From Pelagomonas calceolata (Eukaryota; Sar; Pelagophyceae; Pelagomonadales; Pelagomonadaceae), in NCBI GenBank assembly GCA_918797485.1, contig CAKKNE010000005.1, positions 4,216,001 through 4,280,000 on the forward strand: a stretch of DNA of 64,000 nt. The letters run 5' to 3'. A program made the translations under genes and the position numbers. Of the stretch, positions 1 to 7,653 are shown in pieces (the first letter of the stretch is position 1; the number at the start of each line of letters is the position of its first letter). The notes under the pieces are model-generated. The model made no database searches. It was not told the origin of the DNA and was given only the letters and a program-made list of their open reading frames with translations.

Positions 1-303
1 TTGCATGAGCCCGAACAACGCCACGAGCGCGCACGCGTCGAGGGCCGGCCGGCTGCCGAGGTGCCGCGCGGCGACGGTTGTTTGTGCTATTGTGCCCAGC
101 ACCAAGTCGGCGCTAAACCATCGGCCCGTCTTGCAGAAATCTTGGAATTGCTGCGGAGCGAGGTTGCCGAAGGCCGCAAATGCGAGTAGTGTGCGGCCGG
201 CTGCCGTGCTCGTCAGGAAGCCATCCGCGCCGCTGCAGACCAGCCAGAGCACTATGAGGGATTCGATGCTCACGAGGAGCTGGTGGGCGCGCTTCTTGGC
301 CAT
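1..303 (-). CDS. Unknown membrane-like protein, N-terminal part (runs off left edge)
   Basis: Reading leftwards from an ATG at 303, the frame stays open for 101 codons to the window edge, so the gene is truncated by the window. The peptide begins MAKKRAHQLLVSIESLIVLW and has hydrophobic stretches at about residues 9-25, 37-48 and 70-100, which suggests an integral membrane protein. No family was recognised. The divergent F-box-like gene starts at 484, and a CTAG-ended motif (410-432) lies between the two starts. I prefer this frame over the opposite-strand frame because it has a normal start, membrane-like hydrophobicity and an upstream promoter-type motif. Function unknown. Confidence 0.5.
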   Translation of the reverse strand, partial: MAKKRAHQLLVSIESLIVLWLVCSGADGFLTSTAAGRTLLAFAAFGNLAPQQFQDFCKTGRWFSADLVLGTIAQTTVAARHLGSRPALDACALVALFGLMQ

Positions 304-409
304 TGTATGGGGCGCTGCGACTTTTTAAATGATCGATGCGGTGCGAAATGGGGCCGCGCAGGGCACGACGGGCGAAATGGGGCCGCGGGGCAGCCTTCAC
401 GCAGAGCTT

Positions 410-432
410 GCTAGTGTCTTACATACGCTAGC
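410..432 (+). promoter_or_regulatory. CTAG-palindrome promoter motif, copy 1
   Basis: GCTAG-TGTCTTACA-TACG-CTAGC. It lies 52 bp before the ATG at 484 and 107 bp before the minus-strand ATG at 303. One of twelve related copies, all in 5' flanks. Confidence 0.6.
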
Positions 433-483
433 TAGCCGAGCAAAAACAAAAACACAGCGTGAGGATGGGCGAATAGATGCGAA

Positions 484-1260
484 ATGGCGGAGATAAAGCC
501 GTCGTTCCCTTCCTCTCTGCCGCCGCAGCTCGTGATAACTTGGCTGCCGCTGCGCGATATCTCTTCTGCACTGTGCGCGTCCTCTTCCTGGCGCGGTGCT
601 AGTGAGCCGGTCTTTAAGGTCGTCGCGGAACGCAATGGTCTCACGCGCGGCACGGATTCATGGCGAGGTGGCGTGCTGAGGCACCCTACCTGGTCTCGTT
701 CCAAGCCGGCCCGGCAGCAGTACAGATGGCCTGAGTTTACCGGTCCGAGGACGGTCACTAATGAAGTCGCTGAGCGTGATTTCTACTTTGTCGCCAACAG
801 CATTCGGGTACCGCTACACAGGATGGCTCGATTTCGTGTGCAAATGAAGAAAGAGGAATTGAGGACTACGGATGGATGTGGCTTTGCCTTACTCTCGGGC
901 AGCGGCGCAATCAAGCGTGCGTATGTGTGGAACAGCAACGGCAACGATTATACAGGCATTGGCAGCCCTCTTCTTGGAAGAATCGAAACGTTCTCTTTCA
1001 AAAATAAGCGCATCAAAAGTGGCCAGACGCTGCTTGTTAGCGTCTGGAACGTACCGCCCTACCACTTCCACGCGACGCTCGAGCGCGTGGAAGAGGATGG
1101 AAGTCTCTCTGAAATAGCGACAGAACGCGACAGAGCGCGATATTTCAGCGTGGATGATAGTGATGAAGAGGATGGACCTTTCGTCCTGGCTCCATTGGTT
1201 CGTCTGTTTACAGGCTCATCCGCGACGCTGGGCTTGTATGAGCCACTGGCACATGAATAA
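484..1260 (+). CDS. F-box-like protein
   Basis: Encodes 258 residues. Residues about 10-45 read LPPQLVITWLPLRDISSA followed by CASSSW, which fits the F-box pattern (LPxEL..ILxxLPxxDL...xxVCxxW). F-box proteins recruit substrates to SCF ubiquitin ligases through Skp1. The remaining 210 residues show no repeat (no WD, LRR or Kelch). They are beta-rich in character and contain a short acidic patch (DDSDEED) near the C-terminus. There are no membrane segments or targeting peptide. The stop codon is 13 bp from the stop of the convergent GST-like gene. The family call rests only on the N-terminal motif; the substrate is unknown. Confidence 0.55.
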   Translation: MAEIKPSFPSSLPPQLVITWLPLRDISSALCASSSWRGASEPVFKVVAERNGLTRGTDSWRGGVLRHPTWSRSKPARQQYRWPEFTGPRTVTNEVAERDFYFVANSIRVPLHRMARFRVQMKKEELRTTDGCGFALLSGSGAIKRAYVWNSNGNDYTGIGSPLLGRIETFSFKNKRIKSGQTLLVSVWNVPPYHFHATLERVEEDGSLSEIATERDRARYFSVDDSDEEDGPFVLAPLVRLFTGSSATLGLYEPLAHE

Positions 1261-1272
1261 GAAATACTATTG

Positions 1273-2994
1273 TTATGAATCAACCCCCCAAAGCCGCCCA
1301 ATCTCCGCGCCAACCTCCGCGAACGCCTCCCGCTCCAACAACGAGGCGCGCCAAGCAAGCGTCGCCGGCCGCGGCGCCGCCGCGACCGACCCTGAGAGAG
1401 GCGCCGCGCCGCACGCGTGGGCGCATTCGACGATGGGAAACGCGAAGGCGTCGGCTAGAGAAGGAAACCCCGGCGCCAGATCGCCATTCGCGAGCGTCTC
1501 CTCGACCGTCGCGAGGGCCGCCGCGAGTTCGGCGGTAAGCGCGGTGTCAAGGGGCGCATTACAATCGCGGCACCGCTCCAGTGCTAAGGTTCGTTCGACC
1601 GGAGGCAGCGGCGCCAGCGCGTACTCGATACCGCCCCGTTCCAACAAGCGCCGCGGCCCAACATACAAAGCGTAGAGGCGCTGGAGCACGTCGCCGTCGA
1701 CGGATCGCGCCCAGTGCATCCACCGCTTGATGGAGACTGCCGCGTCCAGGCTATCGCCAAGGCGCCCGTTTGAGAGCTGTGTGGCGACGGCGAGCGCCCC
1801 GGCGACGGCCTCACCACCACCAAGCAACAGAGGCAGCCGCGCGCAGCCGCCGGCGAGGGCGCCGCACGCCGCCAGCGCGTCGGGCGTCGGGGCGAGGCGC
1901 TCGAGCGAGGGCGCGTCGAGCGTCAGGACCGTCACGTTGTCCCCGAGCTCGCGCGCCGCGATTCTGACGGCGAAGCACGTGGCCGCCGCCGCGTCGACGA
2001 CGAGCGTGCGGGCCGTCGTCGACGGCCTCGCCGTAAACTTGGGCGTCCGCGCCACGGCCGCGTCGACGGCCGTGGCAGAGGCGCGGTGCACCGTCGAGTA
2101 CGCCGCGTTGCGGACGTTGCCCCAGGCCTCCAGTACCGGCACCACAAACCTACCAACAACGTTCGGCCGCCAGAAGAGCCGCGTCTGCGCCGCGCCCGCG
2201 TCCAGGACTGGCAAAGCGAGGCACCGCTCGACGTACGCTATTATATTACCGAACCGTTCCTCCTGCAAGGGCGTGCGGAGGAAGTGGTTCTGCGGACATT
2301 TCAGTAATCGCGGCAGCACCGCCGCGTCGGCCGCCGAAAACTCTGCACCGCCCAAGAACGCGCGACCGTCCGCCAGCGCCCCTTCGAGCTCACTCAGATG
2401 TGCCGCGACGCGCTCGAGACATGCTTCGGCTTCAATACCTTCACAAAATGTCCCGTCGAAGATGCGGGTCCACTTGGCCGCGAAGGGCCCCTCTGGCAAA
2501 TCTTGGACGAAGTGCGGCCTCGCATGCAGGGACCGCACGATATGAGCGTCGACGTACTGCCTCGATAACCTTGAAAAGGCGTCGGCGAGCGACAGCTCCC
2601 AGTCGAGCCACGGCGTCTCCAAAGGTTCATTTTGGGGGCCGAACTTGGAATCGATGTAATACGAAATGGCGCCCGACTCGTAGAGTATCAAATCATCATG
2701 ACGCAGGGCGGGCACTTTACAGAGAGGATTGATCTTCTTGTAAGCTTCAGAGCGCTGCTCGCCCCGCAGCAAATTGACTTCCACGAATTTGTAGGAAACA
2801 CCATGCAACTTCAGGTGGATCAACACGCGCCGCGTGCAGGGGCTCGCGACGTTGCCGTACAAGGTCAGTCCTGCTTTCGCTTCGAAGCGTTTTTCGAGCG
2901 CCGCTTCTCTCCGCTCCTTCGCCGTGCGCTTCCTACGAGATGCCCACCAGTGGTACGCCAGCGCCGCGGCCGCCGCCGCCGCGACCTGTTTCAT
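1273..2994 (-). CDS. Membrane-anchored protein with two glutathione-S-transferase folds
   Basis: Encodes 573 residues. An Ala-rich hydrophobic stretch at residues 3-18 followed by a basic patch (ASRRKRTAKERR) suggests an N-terminal membrane anchor. Residues about 42-115 are a thioredoxin-fold GST N-domain: LYGNVASPCTRRV contains the active-site-like Cys, and KVPALRHDDLILYES carries the cis-Pro and the glutamate-serine glutathione contact. Residues about 125-260 are the helical C-domain. A second, degenerate GST-like unit follows (about 345-573) with a cis-Pro-like LPLLLGG motif but no catalytic Cys/Ser. A single GST is about 210-240 residues, so this is a tandem fusion. Expected activity is glutathione transfer or thiol reduction. 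Its ATG overlaps the stop of a 40-codon ORF upstream (2991-3113). Confidence 0.75.
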   Translation of the reverse strand: MKQVAAAAAAALAYHWWASRRKRTAKERREAALEKRFEAKAGLTLYGNVASPCTRRVLIHLKLHGVSYKFVEVNLLRGEQRSEAYKKINPLCKVPALRHDDLILYESGAISYYIDSKFGPQNEPLETPWLDWELSLADAFSRLSRQYVDAHIVRSLHARPHFVQDLPEGPFAAKWTRIFDGTFCEGIEAEACLERVAAHLSELEGALADGRAFLGGAEFSAADAAVLPRLLKCPQNHFLRTPLQEERFGNIIAYVERCLALPVLDAGAAQTRLFWRPNVVGRFVVPVLEAWGNVRNAAYSTVHRASATAVDAAVARTPKFTARPSTTARTLVVDAAAATCFAVRIAARELGDNVTVLTLDAPSLERLAPTPDALAACGALAGGCARLPLLLGGGEAVAGALAVATQLSNGRLGDSLDAAVSIKRWMHWARSVDGDVLQRLYALYVGPRRLLERGGIEYALAPLPPVERTLALERCRDCNAPLDTALTAELAAALATVEETLANGDLAPGFPSLADAFAFPIVECAHACGAAPLSGSVAAAPRPATLAWRASLLEREAFAEVGAEIGRLWGVDS

Positions 2995-3113
2995 CGCAGG
3001 CGCTGCTGGGCCCGCCAGCGCCGCATATTAAGTGCAAAGATGGCACCGGCGATGAGGACGCCGAGCGCCACGCCGACGAGGAAGATCGGTTCCGCTGGGG
3101 CCGAGAGGACCAT
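2991..3113 (-). CDS. Small one-pass membrane peptide ORF (40 aa) overlapping the GST gene start
   Basis: A 40-residue ORF beginning MVLSAPAEPIFLVGVALGVL. It has one strong hydrophobic segment (residues 9-28) and a basic tail (RRWRAQQRLR). Its TGA overlaps the ATG of the GST-like gene in the arrangement ATGA. It could be an upstream ORF, an unrecognised first exon, a genuine micropeptide, or chance in GC-rich DNA. Nothing outside the hydrophobic segment supports a family. Confidence 0.3.
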   Translation of the reverse strand: MVLSAPAEPIFLVGVALGVLIAGAIFALNMRRWRAQQRLR

Positions 3114-3418
3114 TTTTTGGGCAGCAGTTTGTCGTTTGGGCAGCGCGTCGTGACGTGAGGGATGGCTTGAAATTTATGTGAGGCTGCCCCGCACGCTACG
3201 GATCCGTCCGGGGGCCTCCGGATATGTCTCCGAGCGACTGCCTGCGAGTCGCCGCAGGCCTAAACCGGCCAGGTGCAACTTCGTGGGGGTCCTGATCTCA
3301 AAGGAAAACAGAGTCTGCGAGCTGGTAAAAGCTGCCGCACGAGACGCGAGCGCGTCAAGCGGTGCGCGCGCCGCCTCAGGGGCCATCACCGCATCTATAG
3401 CAGCGCCGGGGCAGCGAA
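3114..3418. other. Divergent intergenic region, GST-like / ABCG
   Basis: About 305 bp between two divergent genes. No CTAG motif was seen here. Positions 3316-3343 carry a 28-bp stretch starting TGCGAGCTGG that recurs at 11160-11186. Nothing else was recognised. Confidence 0.5.
3316..3343 (+). repeat. Short dispersed 5'-flank repeat, copy A
   Basis: TGCGAGCTGGTAAAAGC followed by TGCCGCACGAG. It resembles 11160-11186 (TGCGAGCTGGTGAAGGC then GGCACACGAG). Both are on the plus strand upstream of plus-strand genes (76 and 276 bp before the ATG). Confidence 0.35.
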
Positions 3419-6400
3419 ATGAAGGGCTACGGCACGCTCGACGCCGACGACGAGGACGGCCGCGTGCCACCGACGACTCTACGCGCGAACAGGCTCTGCT
3501 GGACGGTGGAGACCAACTCAGTAAAGCGGGAGCTGCTGAGCGACGTTTCCGCCCGGTTCTCCCCAGGAACGATCACGGCCCTCGTCGGGCCGAGCGGCGC
3601 GGGCAAGACGTCGCTGCTTATGGCATTGGCCGGGCGCTTGCAAGGCGACCACCGCGGCGCCATCCTGGTGAACGACGTCGCCGCCACGGCGTCGGAGCGG
3701 AGCCGCCTCTCGTCGCTGATGCCCCAGGACGACCGCCTCTTCGAAAGTTTGACGGTCGAGGAGACATTACTGTATGCCGCTCGCTTAAAACTAAGGGTGA
3801 ACCGCGAGGGGCGCGCTTCTCGAGTCCGGTCCGTCCTGAAAGCATTAGGACTGACCGACGTCCACAAAGAATCGGTAAAGAACGTGTCAGGGGGGCAACG
3901 ACGGCGGACCTCCGCCGCGATCGAGTTGCTCTCAAAGCGACCACTCTTACTGCTCGACGAGCCGACGTCGGGTTTAGATTCGTATGCTTCCTACAACCTC
4001 GTGCAACTCCTCAAACAAACGACATACAGAGAAAAAAGGACCACCATCGCCACCGTCCACCAACCCGCGTCACAACTATTAGCATTGTTCGATTCAATAC
4101 TAATACTGGCGCCGGGCGGCCGCCTAGCCTTCGAAGGTTCACCTCAAGAATTGGACGCCTTCTTCGTTGAGCGGAACATGCCTTTACCGACCAACGAGAC
4201 CGCCCCGGATCATGCCATCAACGTCGTGCTGCGAACGCCGGACAAGCGTACCTACCGCTCTCCGAGGAAAGTAACCAGGGAGAGTGGTGAGATGCCTTGC
4301 ATTGAGGACGGTTCCTCCATAAGTACGCAGTATTTGGTGTTGCTACATCGCCAGTGTAAAATCTGGACGAAGGATCAAGATCAAGGCCGACTCATGGTCC
4401 TGATGGTCCTGGCGCAGGCCCTATGGCTCGGGTTGCTCGCAACAGGGATGACGCCCTGCATCTCCAAGGGCAACTTGATACAAGTGTATGCTGGTGCGAT
4501 CCTGATGGCGAGCGCGAACTGGCTCTGCGTGTCTCTACCGTTGGAGCGGCCTGTGGTACTAAGGGAGTATCGAAATGGATCGTATGGTGTTGTAGCGTAT
4601 TTCCTAGCGAGAGTGACGCTGTGTTGCATCGTAGCATTAATTGCGGCTCTCGCGTCGATGGCGGTGTTCTACGTCCTACTGCAGACGAGATGGCGTCCCG
4701 TGAGCGTGCCGGACAAGTGGCTCTGGGCCACCTTTTTACTATCGGCGTGTTCGAACTTCCTCGGGTTATGTGTTGGCTTCCTAGTGGACTCGCCGCTCGA
4801 CGCGCTCGGCGCCATACCTACATTGCAGTTAATAATGATGCAGTCCACGGGCTTCGGGCCGCCCCAGAACCAGATGCAGCCCTACGTCAAGCCGTTGAGG
4901 TATCCCAATTTGTTGCACTGGTCCAATAAAATATTCTTGACGTTGAATTTCCATCACACGAACGAAAAGGGTACTCAGGTACTACAAATGTATGATATAA
5001 GGACGGGCCAGGTCACGGCCTGCTTCCAGGCGTTGTTATTGTGTTTTTTAGTGACACTATTCTTAGCTGGTTGTGCGTGCTACCGCTCTCTAACTAAACA
5101 GAGGAGGACGGGCCGCGAGCGCGCCCCCAAAAAATCTCGGAGCGAGGTCGAACAGGACGCGGCGTCGTCCATAAGGCGGTTGTTCGAAGGAAGTCCTCCT
5201 CCTTCGTCGGACGACGACTATGATCCCGACGATACTCCTGTATCTACGACGAAGCCGCCCGCGATTCACTGTATCAATTTAACAACTTCATATGGAGGCG
5301 GCTCGACTTTAATGGATCTGTCCTGCGAGTTCGAAGGGTCGACGTGCCTCATGGGGCCCTCGGGCGCCGGGAAGACGTCGCTCTTGAACGCGCTGTCGGG
5401 AAGGGCGCAACACAACATCGTGCGAGGTTATGTGACGATAGACGGCGCCGAACCCAGTTCAAGGGTAGTGCAATTGACACCTCAAGAAGATACGTTGCTC
5501 GCCGGCTTGACCGTCGAGCAGACTTTTAGGTATGCTTCATTACTATATAGTGACCGAGACGACGCGGTCGAGCGCGCCGATGCCCTCGTAGATGCTCTGG
5601 GCCTCAAAGCAAGAAGACATCTCGTCGTAGGCAACGCCTTAGCGCCGGGCGGCCTGTCGGGGGGGCAAAGGAAACGTGTCTCGATCGGCATCGACATGCT
5701 GGCCGAGAAGCCAGTCATGTTGGTAGACGAACCGACGACGGGCTTGGATGCGTCCGCCGCGCGCCACGTCGGTCGGATGGTCGTTTCTCTCTCGAAAAAG
5801 TACGCGAGGACGGTGGTCTGCACGCTCCATCAGCCGGCCTGGTCGATCGTCGAAGGCTTCGACCGGGTCGTTCTGCTGTCGCGCGGCCGGTGCTGCTTCG
5901 CGGGGCCGCCCCGTCATTTGCGGGATTTCTTTTCCGCGTTGGGCTTGCAGTGCCCCCCGGCGACGAACCTCGCGGACCACGCGTTGCATGTTCTCTCGTC
6001 TTCTCCGGACGTCGCGGCGCGATGTGCTGATAGGTTACAAACGGTTAAGGATGCTCCCATGGTGCAGCAGCATACTTTACCTAAAGTGTCGCCAATCAGG
6101 CAGGCTTTCATACTGACGAAGCGGACGGCGTCGGTCTACGCCTACTCGCCGGACCAGCTCGGGCTGTGTGTCCACGCGTCGATCATGAATGCATTAGTTG
6201 CGGGTCTAGTATACAGGGCCTGGCCCATGGACCTCTGGATCGGCTTCGGGGCCTGTTTAGGCGGGATGGGCATGTCGATGAGTTGCGCGATGACCTCGAT
6301 ATTGGCGCTGCCTACGGAGCGGCCCTTTGTCGCGCGCGAGTATGCGAACGGGACCTACACGGCGGGGAGCTACTGGTGTGCGCGATGCGTCGTATGTCTT

Positions 6401-6994
6401 GGGGTTTGTACGTTAGTCGGTGTCCTCACGACGCCCATCTGGTACTTTCTCATCGGTGTATCGATGGGACCTCAACTACTGACAATAATGATAGCCTCGA
6501 TACTAGCGGCCTTCGCGTTCACGACCTACGCGAACATTGTGGGAGCGCTGTCTTCCACCCCGATCGCCGCGGCGAACTTCGCCGAACCGTTGTTAACGGC
6601 CATGCTCCTCCTCAACGGCATCATGATCACGCGGCACAAGATCAAGAGCTTGTTTTATCCTTTTTATCTCATAAATCCGCAGTCCTGGCTCTGTTATATA
6701 ATTGTCGAGGCCGTGACGCACGGTCATCCTCGCGGCGATCACGTCATGGATTATTTTCAATACAAGAAAGGGCAAATAGGGGCGTCGTTTTGCGCGTTGC
6801 TCGCGATCGACGCGGGTGCTATACTACTAGGCTGGGCCGTGCTAACGCACGCCTTCGCCGCCGAGGTCGACGGGTCCGAATTAAGTGTGGTCGAGAAGGT
6901 CGCGACGTGCGGCATCGCCGACGATGCAGAAGATGATTTGAAGCATCCGCGGGAGGAGGAGGGCGAGGTCTGCCTGCCCGTGGGGATCTGTTAA
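3419..6994 (+). CDS. Full-size ABCG-type ABC transporter (NBD-TMD-NBD-TMD)
   Basis: Encodes 1191 residues in one exon. NBD1 has Walker A GPSGAGKTS (about residue 57), signature VSGGQRRR, Walker B LLLLDEPTSGLD and an H-loop HQPASQ. It is followed by six hydrophobic helices (about 320-545). NBD2 has a second GPSGAGKTS (about 645), LSGGQRKR, MLVDEPTTGLD and HQPAWS, followed by a second membrane domain (about 905-1140). The reverse order, NBD before TMD, and the HQPA H-loop are diagnostic of ABCG; the duplicated form matches PDR-type full transporters. All catalytic motifs are intact in both halves. Expected role is ATP-driven export of lipids or hydrophobic compounds across plasma or vacuolar membrane. 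The start is the first ATG, followed by an acidic cytosolic leader. Its stop lies only 5 bp from the stop of the convergent DUF1805 gene. Confidence 0.93.
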   Translation: MKGYGTLDADDEDGRVPPTTLRANRLCWTVETNSVKRELLSDVSARFSPGTITALVGPSGAGKTSLLMALAGRLQGDHRGAILVNDVAATASERSRLSSLMPQDDRLFESLTVEETLLYAARLKLRVNREGRASRVRSVLKALGLTDVHKESVKNVSGGQRRRTSAAIELLSKRPLLLLDEPTSGLDSYASYNLVQLLKQTTYREKRTTIATVHQPASQLLALFDSILILAPGGRLAFEGSPQELDAFFVERNMPLPTNETAPDHAINVVLRTPDKRTYRSPRKVTRESGEMPCIEDGSSISTQYLVLLHRQCKIWTKDQDQGRLMVLMVLAQALWLGLLATGMTPCISKGNLIQVYAGAILMASANWLCVSLPLERPVVLREYRNGSYGVVAYFLARVTLCCIVALIAALASMAVFYVLLQTRWRPVSVPDKWLWATFLLSACSNFLGLCVGFLVDSPLDALGAIPTLQLIMMQSTGFGPPQNQMQPYVKPLRYPNLLHWSNKIFLTLNFHHTNEKGTQVLQMYDIRTGQVTACFQALLLCFLVTLFLAGCACYRSLTKQRRTGRERAPKKSRSEVEQDAASSIRRLFEGSPPPSSDDDYDPDDTPVSTTKPPAIHCINLTTSYGGGSTLMDLSCEFEGSTCLMGPSGAGKTSLLNALSGRAQHNIVRGYVTIDGAEPSSRVVQLTPQEDTLLAGLTVEQTFRYASLLYSDRDDAVERADALVDALGLKARRHLVVGNALAPGGLSGGQRKRVSIGIDMLAEKPVMLVDEPTTGLDASAARHVGRMVVSLSKKYARTVVCTLHQPAWSIVEGFDRVVLLSRGRCCFAGPPRHLRDFFSALGLQCPPATNLADHALHVLSSSPDVAARCADRLQTVKDAPMVQQHTLPKVSPIRQAFILTKRTASVYAYSPDQLGLCVHASIMNALVAGLVYRAWPMDLWIGFGACLGGMGMSMSCAMTSILALPTERPFVAREYANGTYTAGSYWCARCVVCLGVCTLVGVLTTPIWYFLIGVSMGPQLLTIMIASILAAFAFTTYANIVGALSSTPIAAANFAEPLLTAMLLLNGIMITRHKIKSLFYPFYLINPQSWLCYIIVEAVTHGHPRGDHVMDYFQYKKGQIGASFCALLAIDAGAILLGWAVLTHAFAAEVDGSELSVVEKVATCGIADDAEDDLKHPREEEGEVCLPVGIC

Positions 6995-6999
6995 TGTTG

Positions 7000-7440
7000 T
7001 TACTTGATTAGTGCGAGCGCGTCGCGGCCGGGCATGCCGTCCTTCACGCCTAAGGCTTTTGCCGCCTTGCTCGCCTTCGCGACGGGGGCGTCGAGGAAGG
7101 CCTCGTGCGTCGCGACGCCCGAGAAGACGACGCAGGCCTCGCCGAACTTGTCCGCCGCGTCCGTGGTTATATACGCGCAGGCCGCGTACCCCTTGCTGCC
7201 CTTCGCGACGAGGAGCGGGCGGGCTAAACCGTCGATGCGCGAGCATTCGAAGCCGTCCAGCTGTGCAGATTTCTTCGGGGCTCGGGCGGGCGGCTTCGGC
7301 TGGACGAGCAGGCCCTGCTTCGCGTCCTTTTCGTGCGCCACGGCGGCGGAGTCGCGCTCTTGGGCTCTCGCGTGGTCGAGCAGCGTCATCGCCGGCGTCG
7401 CTGGGGTTGCTGTAGTTGCTGTAGTTGCTCTTGAGAGCAC
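7000..7440 (-). CDS. DUF1805 / YunC-like protein
   Basis: Encodes 146 residues. From about residue 75 the protein matches the small DUF1805 domain as I remember it from Bacillus YunC and archaeal relatives: GSKGYAACAYITTDAADK, a central GVATHEAFLDAPV and the C-terminal LGVKDGMPGRDALAL, which parallels YunC's LGIKVGMSGREAL. The bacterial proteins are about 100 residues and their biochemical role is not established. The extra N-terminal 60-70 residues (Thr/Ala-rich, then Pro/Lys) could be a targeting or linker segment. A second in-frame ATG lies at 7389. The family is mainly prokaryotic, so lateral acquisition is possible. Confidence 0.7.
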   Translation of the reverse strand: MLSRATTATTATPATPAMTLLDHARAQERDSAAVAHEKDAKQGLLVQPKPPARAPKKSAQLDGFECSRIDGLARPLLVAKGSKGYAACAYITTDAADKFGEACVVFSGVATHEAFLDAPVAKASKAAKALGVKDGMPGRDALALIK

Positions 7441-7586
7441 TTGGTAAGGGCTGGTTTTTTTGAGCTATTTCTCGGTCTTTCGACGCAATGCGCGGCTGCA
7501 GCACTTGAAATAAGACAGCCCTGCGGGCGAATTGATGCGCAGCGACGCCAATACAGCGCGCTGGCTGCAGCTGCACCGCCTCTCAG

Positions 7587-7606
7587 AGTGTCTTACCGCC
7601 GCTAGC
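7587..7606 (+). promoter_or_regulatory. CTAG-palindrome promoter motif, copy 2 (left half-site decayed)
   Basis: AGTGTCTTACCGCCGCTAGC. It lies between the divergent DUF1805 gene (147 bp) and the EF-hand gene (48 bp before 7654). The 5' GCT of the left half-site is lost; the core and right half match. Confidence 0.5.
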
Positions 7607-7653
7607 GTGAGCGGGTTTTCGTCCAGGTATCCGTAGACCACTCGATTGGGCTG

